From Lotus japonicus (Eukaryota; Streptophyta; Magnoliopsida; Fabales; Fabaceae), in NCBI RefSeq assembly GCF_012489685.1, contig NC_080044.1, positions 46,624,964 through 46,688,963 on the forward strand: a DNA stretch of 64,000 bases. Direction: 5' to 3'. The notes under the pieces are model-generated. The model made no database searches. It saw only the letters and a list, made by a program, of their open reading frames with translations, and was not told where the DNA came from. Each line of letters begins with the position of its first letter. Positions within the stretch are counted from its first letter, which is position 1. Positions 11,428 to 22,200 of this stretch are shown here, piece by piece. A program made the translations under genes and the position numbers.

Positions 11428-11781
11428 GAGCATCTACATCCATCATACTCACTAAAATATTTACACATCATTTTTTCAATTTCCCATAATGCCACATCAT
11501 CTACCCCATTTTACTAACTTTTTACTCCAACCCAACAACTCTTAAAAGTTTCTATAGTGGATCCCACCATCAACATCACATTTGTATATTTTATTATTTA
11601 TCTACATTTTAATTAATTGTAAGTGCTTGTAATAAATACAAGCTCACCTTTTAAGTCTAGTGTGGAGTATCTATTCTCACATACTCATATTTGTCATGTT
11701 GGAATTGAATATGTACTCCAATGGTAATAGATACTCATATGAGTATGTATTTAATATTAAATACTACCATTGGAGATGCTT
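11428..11781. mobile_element. MITE, possibly PIF/Harbinger (Tourist-like), 354 bp
   Basis: The ends are imperfect inverted repeats: GAGCATCTACATCC on the left and, read backwards, AAGCATCTCCAATGG on the right. A TAA trinucleotide flanks both sides (11425-11427 and 11782-11784), which fits the 3-bp target duplication of PIF/Harbinger elements. The interior is AT-rich and noncoding. Confidence 0.5.
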
Positions 11782-11784
11782 TAA

Positions 11785-13331
11785 GAAAGGTTTTATTTCT
11801 TCAATTTATTACCACCGTGGCCCATTATGATTGTTACAAGCAATTGATTTGATTGGCTAAAACCTTATTCTTACGTTTCTAAATATTTGTGTTCCTACTA
11901 TATCTACTCGCTAATTTATTATCAAGTGTGCATTAAATATTTTGATAAGATAAAATCTACCTACCCTTCATCATATCACATTTTTATTTGACTTCTACAT
12001 TGAAAGTGCAGCGTCACGCATAGGAGCTGCAATTCTTGCATGAACAAATCACTTATGTATAAACACGTATAAACACAATTAATATAAAAATAACTAAGTC
12101 ATTAAAATAATGAAGAAAATAGACATTTATTTCCATTCCGCTCTATTATTTGATGCTCAATTTTTTATTCAATTCAAACAAGCTATTAATATCTCATCAT
12201 GACTTTTTGATCGGTTATTTTGTAGCTACGCTTCTCCAGTTTTCGTACACCGATTCCTCACATGGAATGGAACAGGTGAATTGAGTTGTCTTAGGCGTGT
12301 TTGAAAAATCTGGTAGGAAACTCAAATAGATTTGCCAATAACTCAAATCTGGACGAATATTGCAATAATGTTTTAAACATGAATCTGCAAGGAATCTGAC
12401 AAGACACACATTGACACTGCAAAACAGCCTAAAAATAGATGTCAAATTGATTCCCTCAAATTTATTTAAGAAAGTAATTTTATCTTTAAATGCATATAAA
12501 ATAAACAAATCAATAAATTAACAAAATAAGAAGCTTATTGGCAGCTAGAGATGGAAGTTGATAAGACAAAGTAGATATGCTTATATGGTCAGACTAATAA
12601 ACTAATGAATAGACAATGTCTAGGTTTATTTGAAAGTCTATTTACTTAAAAGACTACATTTGAATCATTTAAAAAGTATTTTAAGTTTAATAGACTAACC
12701 AATTTTTTTCATATAAGTTTTTTTTTATAGACAAATGTTAGTGGTTAGTTGTTAGTAAGTTAGAAAATCCCTTCACTTTTATAATTCGAGATCAACTCTC
12801 ACATAATTAAGGTTCTTTTAGTGGAATCTTTTCTGTTGTATTAAATTGTAATTTTCACTTTTCCTCTTGCAAAAAAAAATTGTTATTTTCAATTTAGTGA
12901 AAATATTCAACTTTACAATGCATTGTCACGTTAACACAAATTTTTCTTTGAAATAATTGCGATTAATGCATTTAAAATTTCATATAGTACTTGGTATATT
13001 CTATTTTATGTTCTTATTATAAAATATTCTATTTTATTTGAGAAAAAATTCTCTTAATATTGTGAAGAACAATTAAAATATATATTCAAATTTTAATAAT
13101 AATATATTAAATTTATGTGTATAATGTTGCCTAGACAGCATAAAATTCCTAAATCTATCATTGCTCCCACCTATGTATACCAAATAAACGTTGAACTGCC
13201 CTCTCAACTCTAATTCTCTTCACTCTACTGTTCTCCTCATAAAATCACTTCTACCAAACAAAACATTAGCGTTAGTGTTGCAAGTATAAAAAAATATAAA
13301 AAATTCTTTCAAAAAAGTATAAAAAATAATA
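11785..13331. other. Gene-free AT-rich spacer
   Basis: About 1.5 kb of AT-rich sequence. The longest frame (12215-12508, minus) has no recognisable motif. I see no transposon termini that I would defend. Confidence 0.5.
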
Positions 13332-13868
13332 GGCTTAATTGCACTTTTAGTCCCCCAACTATTGCCTTCCTGCGAAAATCTTTCCCAAACTTCAAAATTA
13401 GCAAAAAAAACGTCCTCCAACTATACATGTTGTTGCACTTTTTGTCTGCCGTTTGTCTTCCGTGAGAAAACTAACGTGAGAAGCTGATGTGGCTCCCTCA
13501 TGCGTGTCTCACGTGACTTTCTTTAGAGAGCTTGATGAATGGACAAGTCACATGCTTCTCACGTGACCCTTAAAAGGCTTCAACGGTCATCTCCCTCCTC
13601 CATCGTCTTCTTCACCATGGAACCCTTAAAAGAGTAACGTGAGAAACATGTGACTTGTCCAGTCATCAAGCTCTCTGAAGAAAGTCACGTGAGACACGCG
13701 TGAGGGAGCTACATCAGCTTCTCACGTTAGTTTTCTCACGGAAGGCAAACGACAGACCAAAAGTGCAACGACATGTATAGTTGGAGGATGTTTTTTACTA
13801 ATTTTGAAAGTTTGGGGACGATTTTCACAGAAAAGCAATAGTTGGAGGGCCAAAAGTGCAATTAAGCC
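13332..13868. mobile_element. Foldback element with Mutator-type 9-bp target duplication (537 bp)
   Basis: The two halves are nearly perfect inverted copies over about 240 bases each. The element starts GGCTTAATTGCACTTTTAGT and ends with the complement, AAAAGTGCAATTAAGCC. Only a short central loop near 13580-13630 is unpaired. A perfect 9-bp direct repeat, AAAATAATA, flanks it at 13323-13331 and 13869-13877. It codes for nothing. Related GGCTTAATTGCAC-type elements are widespread in plant genomes. Confidence 0.85.
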
Positions 13869-15010
13869 AAAATAATAATATAGTAAGTCTAAAAATAAGA
13901 GTTTTTATTTGCAAGCAAAATTGATGGAAATAAATTTAAAAAGGACATGCATGCAATAATCCAATAGATAAAACACGTAAAAGCTATTGGCTAAATAGAC
14001 TTTGTAATTTGTATTACCATAGAAAAAGGATCATAAAGTCGAAAGGGGACCCCAGATGTTGCAAGGAAGGAAAGAATTAATATCAAATTTAACACATGTT
14101 AGTAGGAACAAGTTAATCACACGTACCTTCAGATTATATCGTCACGGGGAGAATTTATATACTTCTATATCGTATATCCTGGTGACTTTTTCAAATATAG
14201 GGTCCATCGCCGCCTTTTGAAAGGGCTAGTTTCGTCCCTGCTCGGAAGGATTAAATTGACATTTTAGTGATACTTAACGTGCCACATCAACATCAACGTT
14301 AACGTTAGTTAATGTTAGTTAGTATGACGGACAGTGACGGAGCTTGAAGAAAAAATTTGAGGGGCTAAATTATTGTTTTATTTTTTAAACGATTCTTGAT
14401 TTATTATTTAAGTGAGAGCATTTTTAACTCTTATTTTTCTATAAAAAAAAGATATTACTAAAATTCGTTTTAAGCTTGTGGGGTGAATGTACTAATAGTT
14501 TAAAAATTACCTTCACAAATAATTCATGATAAGTAAAAAGATGTACTGCTATAAAAGTAAAAAGATGCATAAAGTGTTAAATAAATATTTAACATTATTT
14601 AACACTTTAACGAATAGTTGAAGAAAGAAGTTTTATAATAGATTTAATTTCCCATGATTTATTTTGCATTCATTTTCATCTCTATGTGTGAATATACAAA
14701 GAAACTAAATAGCATGGGATGGTCAAGAAAAATTCTGTAAATGGTCTAAGACAGATTTGAGCCCTGACTTCAAATGGGGGATGTCATTGTTCTAACCACC
14801 GTGCCAAATCCCGTTTGACAACAACATTGCATTTGCACCGTTGTATATTTCTACTTAATAAAAAAATTATCATACTTCTTAGCATAAATTTTTGTAAAGA
14901 ATTTGGGTAGCCACCCTATGTTTTAAAGAAGCTCCCCCACTAACCACAGACTAACATGACAACACCAAGAATTACTAGAGATATTTTCTAAATTAAGAGA
15001 CTAATTTAAC
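13869..15010. other. Gene-free spacer
   Basis: AT-rich sequence. A stretch at 14280-14345 is rich in GTTAACGTTAGTTA-type words, and 14750-14820 vaguely resembles a tRNA-derived repeat on the minus strand. Nothing here is firm enough to name. Confidence 0.5.
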
Positions 15011-15020
15011 CGGCATTCAC

Positions 15021-15130
15021 TTTTTTTTACATTAAAAAGATAAATTGCACCCGTCAGGAATCGATTCCTGAACCTCCCCTATCCAACTCATATGTCTTTA
15101 GCTCCTACTACTTGAACTATCATACGAGGA
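15021..15130 (-). mobile_element. tRNA-derived SINE, about 110 bp
   Basis: On the minus strand the body starts at 15130. It holds an A-box-like TAGTTCAAGTAGTAGG and a B-box-like GGTTCAGGAATCGATTCC, spaced as in a Pol III promoter, and ends in a short A run (T run at 15021-15028 on plus). Near-identical 10-mers flank it: CGGCATTCAC at 15011-15020 and CGACATTCAC at 15131-15140, one mismatch, read as the target-site duplication. The family was not identified. Confidence 0.65.
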
Positions 15131-15214
15131 CGACATTCACATTTATGCATTTATAAAGTTTTACACAAACATTCAATCAAATTTCACTATCTTACCACAT
15201 CATAATTAAATTAA

Positions 15215-16436
15215 GAGTAAAATACACTCACCCCCCTCAAGGTTTGTAAGAATGACACGCCACCCCATTGTTTTTAAAAATCTACACTCCACCCCATTTT
15301 TTATAAAGGCAAAATTTAGTGACGAAAACAAATTCGTCACTAATAAAAAATAATTACTAATTAGTTAAAATTTAAATAAATTAAATGCATATACACTATC
15401 ATACATCAATTTATGAAAATAATTTTACTGAATTAAATTTAAAAAAACCATCCACTCTGCCTGTTAAGTCCACGTCTCATCTATCTCCAAATCGTATCTC
15501 TCACCACAAACGGTCACCACCAAACCTTTGCTCCCTTTAACACGACGACAACCATCCCAGAATGTGAAACCCCATGGCACCACCATGCCTCAAAGTTTTG
15601 TTGCGACCTGAACCCCAGAACGTGAATCGCACATCCCCAAAGCCACTTGTTCAACTACTTGTTGTGAACTTCACCCCTTTAAGTTGTGAGCGAACACTTT
15701 GTTGGTTTAAGATGTTGTGGATTTTGTTAAAAACGGTGCTCCACCGCATCGTTGGGTTCTAATGACCTCCGATCCACTTCATATTTCTTAATTTTGTTTC
15801 TCTATTTTCTTCACCACCCATTTGTGTTGCTTTTTGGAACGGGAGGCAGCAGTGGGGAATTTTCCGCAATGGGCGAAAGCCTGACGGAACAATGCCGCGT
15901 GGAGGTAGAGGGCCTACGGGTCGTGAACTTCTTTTCCAGGAGAAGAAGCAATGATGGTATCCGGGGAATAAGCATCGGCTAACTCTGTGCCAGCAGCCGC
16001 GGTAAGACAGAGGATGCAAGCGTTATTCGGATACAATCCAATTTTAAAAATTGGACGTATAAATAGATTATTTTGATTAAAATTGAATTATTACCAAATA
16101 TGAAAAAACAAGCATGTTTCACTATGTTCGAGATATGGTTTGTCAACCGGTCATGTGTGCTATTGCAGAATTTGCATTGTGAATTTACGGAGGAAGAACG
16201 CGATTGAGAGAATGAGGAGGACTGTGATGTTTTCATTTTTATATTTATTGGATTATATTGAAAATATTTTTTGAAATTATTGATTAACAATTTAAATAAT
16301 AACTAATTATTAATGAAGAATATTTTTCGTCACTAAATTTGCCTCTATATAAAATGGGGTGGGGTGTAGATTTTAGATAAGAATGGGGTGGAGTGTTATT
16401 CTAACAAAACTTGAGGGGGGTGAGTGTACTTTACTC
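15215..16436. mobile_element. Non-autonomous Mutator-like element, copy B (1222 bp), with plastid DNA insert
   Basis: This is a second copy of the element at 5811-6839, with the same GAGTAAAATACACTCACCCC terminus. A perfect but different 9-bp target duplication, TTAAATTAA, flanks it at 15206-15214 and 16437-16445, so it transposed independently. Apart from small differences it matches copy A base for base. The extra 193 bases are a piece of chloroplast 16S rRNA gene inserted near the middle. Confidence 0.88.
15839..16031 (+). pseudogene. Chloroplast 16S rRNA gene fragment (nuclear plastid DNA) inside Mutator-like copy B
   Basis: The fragment runs from the conserved GGGAGGCAGCAGTGGGGAAT site to the 530 loop (GTGCCAGCAGCCGCGGTAA) and the following GATGCAAGCGTTAT, about E. 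coli 16S positions 343-560. TTTTCCGCAATGGGCG and the shortened helix before GAAGAAGCAATGA are plastid-type; plant mitochondrial 18S differs there. By memory of the plastid sequence there are about seven substitutions, several C to T or G to A, as expected for decaying nuclear plastid DNA. Copy A has GGTC at this spot. The fragment cannot function as rRNA. Confidence 0.93.
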
Positions 16437-16913
16437 TTAAATTAAATAAGAAAATATACTATCTCAGTTTCTATTTAATTGTCCGGAGATAGAAGAAACA
16501 TACATATTAAGGATTGGAATTAATTTTGTTAACTTATAGAAAAGTATTCTTGTTTCCCTATTTTACCCTTTAGAATGTGTTTTATCTTTCATATTATTTG
16601 CTTTTACAAGAATTCTATTAGGAAAAATATCATTTAATGTTATCTTGAAATGCTAAGAGGACAAATATAAAAAAAAAAAAAAAAAATTCTTCATGGACAG
16701 TTTATATGTAACAACAAGTAAAAAATAAGTTGATAAAATATGATCAGATATCTGTGAAAATTATTTACAGTGTCTGTCAAGTAATATCACTATCAATCGA
16801 GAACTAGAACAGAAATTCGACAAGCCACTGAGTGCATAACTGGTGGTTGGCACTGCCCATTTTGTCGAACCTTCCTTATGAATGGTAGATGCGTGGACTC
16901 ACCGATACTCTCA
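16437..16913. other. Upstream region of the MYB gene
   Basis: AT-rich sequence with an A run near 16670-16686. It leads into a more balanced proximal promoter from about 16790. No specific operator can be assigned. Confidence 0.45.
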
Positions 16914-16920
16914 TATATAA
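16914..16920 (+). promoter_or_regulatory. TATA box of the MYB gene
   Basis: TATATAA lies 54 bases before the MYB start codon, in a locally less AT-rich stretch. It fits a short 5' leader. Confidence 0.6.
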
Positions 16921-16973
16921 TGCCACCTATCCCCAGGTAAGGGACACAGCCACACACTATAAGCCTCACTCTC

Positions 16974-18460
16974 ATGGCACCCAAAAATGCCAGTGGACCA
17001 GCTAAGAAAGCAATGAACAGAGGAGTCTGGACCCAAGAGGAAGATCAAAAGCTAGCCCAATGCATTGAAGCTCATGGTGCAAAGAAGTGGAAAACTATTG
17101 CAGTGAAATCAGGTTAGAGACAAGTTCTTTTAACCCCAAATATTAAAGTAGTACTTATAGGTAAAAATTAAAAGGGATTAGTAAAAATTGTAACTTGAAA
17201 CCAATGCAAGTATAGCCATTCTCTTAACATGTTTTGTATGTGTTGGGGCAGGTCTAAATAGGTGTGGGAAGAGTTGCAGATTGAGATGGTTGAACTACCT
17301 GAGACCCAATATCAAGAGAGGGAACATATCAGATGAAGAAGAGGATTTGATTCTTAGGCTTCACAAACTTCTGGGAAACAGGTTTGTGTGATGCATAATG
17401 TTGACAGAGGTGTCACATTATCCAAAAATATATCTAAATAAGACAATGTTTGCATTGAGGTTGGCTCAACCTAATGCCAACGGAAGTTTGGAGCTTGTTT
17501 CACCATTTGCACTATAGGAATGTGCAATCATGAGTTTCAATGCATGTGAATGTGCTTTTGAGGATAAACTCAAACTCACACTAACTCTTTATAAATGTTA
17601 GAGCAAGCCTTAATCTTGAGACACTTTGTTAGATAGATTCCTTAACCTTAACCCAATTTTTAAGGGTTTGCTTGTGAGTTAAATTTTGAAGGCGAGGCTT
17701 TTGCGAAGGTATCCTCTTATTTCCCCTCATTTTGGAGTTCTTTGAAAAGAGGGGAAGTGTTTTGGGAGTTTCTAAAACTCTTGATCATTCAGTTATTTTT
17801 ATGAGTTTCCCCAAATTATGTGTTTTTGTGGGATTTTAAACTATCAATCAAGGGGAGTATTCACCCTCTGTTCCCCTTCCCCTCAAAGTTTCCCTTCCTC
17901 TAAATCTCAAACAAAGCCTAAGATGTTATCAATTAGTATTAGAGTCTGGTCTCATATTGATGATATGGTTAAATAATTTTTAATAAAAGGTAGAGCAATT
18001 GTAAATACAAGAGCAACTCTCACCCATGAACTAGTTTATTTTTTATAATTAGATCTAGCCCGAATTGATATAAGACACAGCATTAACACAATTCTTGTTG
18101 AAGCAAATTAGTGAATGGTTTTTTGTGGTGTGCAGGTGGTCTTTAATAGCTGGGAGGCTTCCAGGGCGAACAGACAATGAAATTAAGAACTATTGGAATT
18201 CTCATTTGTGCAAAAAACTCAATCAAGAAGCAGAAAAACCAGAAACTTCCACGGCGCAAGAAACCATCGTCCAGAACCAGTTTACTGAGGACAGTGCCAT
18301 GTTACAGAACAAGGATGTGGTTAATGGAAGTGGTAGCTCAGATGATAGCTTTGACCTGGACGAATTCTTTAACTTTTCATCTGGAGAAACCTTCGAGTTT
18401 GACTGGATTAATAAGTACTTAGAACTTGATCAGGTTTCTGAAAGCACACAAAGGATCTGA
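16974..18460 (+). CDS. R2R3-MYB transcription factor, 197 aa
   Basis: Three exons, 16974-17112, 17252-17381 and 18136-18460, join in frame at the two classic R2R3-MYB intron positions. R2 (residues about 15-65) holds the regular tryptophans of VWTQEED, KKWKTIA and LRWLNYL. R3 (about 68-115) starts ISDEEEDLI, the usual loss of the first tryptophan. The bHLH-binding signature [DE]Lx2Rx3Lx6Lx3R is complete in R3 ([20 protein letters not shown]), so it should work with a TT8/GL3-type bHLH and WD40 partner. The acidic C terminus (DLDEFFNF, then [13 protein letters not shown]) is a possible activation region. The subgroup (GL1/WER/MYB82, MYB5 or pigment type) is not settled. All family residues are present and the gene looks functional. 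Confidence 0.92.
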
Positions 18461-19281
18461 ATCAGCATTATTCTAGAGAAAAAGATCGCAATGAAGTGGA
18501 ATATTTTGTAAGATAGAAAACAAACAAAGGTTGCTATAAGTTACATGATCTCAATGTCTAAGGAGTTTTTTCTCAGTTCTGTTCTAACTAGTCATTTGAT
18601 TTGTGATTTGAAAATGATGGTTGTTGTTGAAATAAATATGTAATTAATTGGAGTGCCAAATTACCAAATTATATATAGTGGGCCATAAGTGTGATTATTT
18701 TGGAGAGTAATGGCACCATTTTCTTCTCACTTAGTTCCCTTTAGGTCAGGTAAAAGGAACTACTGAAAACGACTGAGTCAATTATCATTGTGTACCTTCT
18801 ACCTTGATACCTTTTAGCTCACCGTCAGAGTTCAAGCTCTCTCTTTCCTACTCTAAGAAGATTGCAGATAATAATAACTGTATAAACAGATACCTCAAAA
18901 ATAGGCTTTGTAATGATAGATAAGTAACAAAATTGTATTTCTCATAATACATAAGATTCTCACTTTTGTGATGATACACGTGGAAATGTTTTGGTAGGAA
19001 TCCTAGTTACAAAAAAAAAACCAATTCATAAGAACTATGAATGTTTTTTAAAACACATTCATACCAAATGTATCCATTTAAATTCTCAATTTGAAGATTC
19101 TTAGGAACTTCGTAAGATTTCCCTTACCAAACCACCTCTAAATGAAATAAATTTCTGATGTATGAAGGCAACAATAAAAGACTTCTGGAGTCCTGCATTG
19201 ATTCCCAACAATGGTACTTTTGACTCTTCACATTACGTCAGCGAAACAAGATCAGATTCAAATTAATATGCTCAATGTATA
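18461..19281. other. Spacer between the convergent MYB and glycosyltransferase genes
   Basis: The region holds the 3' flanks of both genes. Nothing else is recognised. Confidence 0.5.
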
Positions 19282-22200
19282 CTAAAACGATTTTTGTATT
19301 TGCAGTGTTTGAATCTGGTTCAGCCTGTTGAACCATATTGAATGCAGAATCATGTGAAACAGATCATATCTTATTGGTCTTGAGTTCCATAGGAAATGCT
19401 TCTGTACCATCTTCACATTACTTTGCATTGTGAGATATTTTCTCATTGGGATGGACATTAGAATGTCCTTCAGCCGCGGAATATCCTTCTCAGGCACCAC
19501 CACAGAAAAGGCACTCCAGTCCAGAACTTCACTAAAAGGAAGGACAAAATTGTCTGCAATGATCACAGGAACACACTCATAGTATATAGCTTCAACAATC
19601 CTAGGGCTATTAACTTCAAACCCCATTGGACATACACAATATTTACTTGATTTCATGTGTTGGATGTAAGTCATCTTTTGTGAAACTCTAAGAGGTAAAC
19701 GCTTGTAGATTTTCATGTCTTCATCTTTTTCACCGCCCCAATACTTTAGAAGAGTGGGACGCACTCTACCATGCATGCTTCCAGCAAAGAAGGCCAGAAT
19801 TGGACGTAGCGATACTCTATTACCACCGAGATTTCTAAGAGGTCTTCTCGGTACCCTTATGGTAGTTTCTGGCAGGGAAACATCTCTTCCTGCAATAAAG
19901 ATTCTTTCAGACAAATCAGCATTACATAGAGCTTTGATGGTGTTTCTGGCTAGTTCATCATGCCCAGTCACGGTGTAAGGACCCTGAAAATGAGTTTGAA
20001 CAAGGAGGCATTAAAAATGGCAATGATTTCAATTCAGTAATGCTCATAAATGCAATTGATCAGGTTCCAATGTGGATAACTGATTACACTGAATAGGCTG
20101 TATCATGAAAAGGAATCTAAGATCCTCAATTTCTCCACCAATACAGTCAGTATGAACTCAAACCACACACTATCTGCAGATTAGGCATGCTGCATTATCA
20201 GTACTTTTTTTTAAGTCACCAAAAAAATTGACATGTGTTCGAAAATTTCAAGGAAATTAAATGTTCACCTAAGTGTTGTACTTGTTCATGGTTCAATCAT
20301 TATAAGGAAAAAAAGGCAATGGCTAATTAGTGCCACATGGAAACAAGTAAAAATGCAGACATTCATACTGAACATGACAGGGACATGCATTATATCATAT
20401 TTCAAGGTAATAGAGGACTATAGGCCCCTTTAGGGAAAATGGAATTTACACAAGGGAAATTGACCCATTGGAGGAGCAATGTGAACCATAAAGGGATATT
20501 AGGCAGTAATATTTTTCTTCATTATTTTCAAAAGGGGAAAAAAGGGAAGAAGTGTAGATCAATTTTTTAAAATATCATGTGTGTGTGCGCCCATATATGG
20601 GCGCATCTTTATGGGTCAAAGACAATTCAAAGTTATATTTGCTAAAGAAATGCACTTTCCTCTTTTCCATGCAATCAATGTAAAGCATGCAATCATAGAA
20701 ACATAAGAATTAAAGATTCTGATACTCATAACAATAATCAATCTTAGCAAAATCGAATCATTAACCAATTTTCAATGCATACACATACCCAGTCATGACA
20801 AGCAACAAGGAAATGGTCAGACCCATGTGTGCGATTCCAGAAGGGATATTTTGCAGCAATCTTATTCACATAATCCCGAAGAAAGATTGATAACGGTTTC
20901 AAATCATGTGACCCACGAACATAGAGAGACAACTCCATTTGCCGTGCACTATATGGAAGATAAAATAAGTGAGCCTTCTCAGGATCCTTTGTGACAAATT
21001 GTTTATTTTCTTCCAGTAACTTCATAAACCATCCTTCAGAAGCATAGATTCCCTTAAGGGGAGGTTTGTGAAAAATGGGCCTTGCGCCATCAGGATATAT
21101 ATATATTTTTAGTATCTTTTCCATCAATTCATAGCTCCTGAAATTGATGTACAAAGTTGTTTCAAGATGGTTTTGAATACAATAGATGATACTAACCGAA
21201 TAATAAAGGTGCAGTACAATCTAAAGACATAATCAGCATTCAGCAACAGTTACCAGATTTCTGTCATATTCATACAGGTAAATGTTCTAAATTAGTAATC
21301 ATGAACTGAAAAGTTGTTAAGAGCATATGATGGAATGCTTATTTAACTGGGTACAAGGATTTTTTTTCCTGTTTTGAAGAGAGGGAGGGGTTGAAAACTT
21401 GAAATGAGGACGGGATACTGTGCACGCTCATGATGCCATTAGAAAATTAATCAAACACAGCATACAGCCAAGTTACAGCTACAAAATTTACACCTCGAGT
21501 TACAATCTTCACTTCCTTAACAGCTAAAAGGTTAATGGAGAAGATTATAGAAAAACAATGAAGTAACTGGACCCCAACAGTTTATAGCTTCTTTAAAAGG
21601 TAATAACTTCTAGACATGTCAAACTAAAATATTTTGCTAGATAAAAAAGGTCAATAATCATTAATCTGACTGCCAAAGATTCACCTTTCAAACTTCCCGT
21701 TTGAAAGATTTATATATTACTAATAATTGTATTAAAACTTAGGCTGGGTGATTCTTTGACAAGGTAGTAGACCAAGTAGTCTAAGGGCCCGTTTGGTGAT
21801 CAGGACAAGATAGGATAGGACAGGATAATAATCATATCCTGTTGTTATCTGTTGTTTGTTGCGCTAGCAGGATATGATAACACTATCCTGTATCCTATCC
21901 TATCCTGTCAATCATGTGTAAAAGTTATCCTGAGGGGGAGCTAGGATAGAGCAGGATAGGATACCAGTTATATATTTTCTTTCAGTATCCTAACTCCAAA
22001 TTAATTTATTTATGTATTCAGTGGGATGAGCGATTCCGGTAAGCCGCCGGAAGATGGGCTGCCAGAGGTGGCCACTGTGACCATGCTGGACAGAAAAGTG
22101 ATCTCCTACAAAGATATCTGCTTAGGTGTCAATGGTGGGGAGGAGTCAGAGGAAGATGAGGTGCCATTCGAGGGGTTCCAATCTGAATCGGAGACGAGCG

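Noticed and set aside
14750..14820. Another tRNA-derived repeat on the minus strand
   Set aside because: The boxes are weak and no tail or duplication is visible.
15752..16019. Open frames on both strands across the plastid insert that look like small proteins
   Set aside because: They are translations of 16S rRNA sequence and its transposon flanks, with no protein homology expected.
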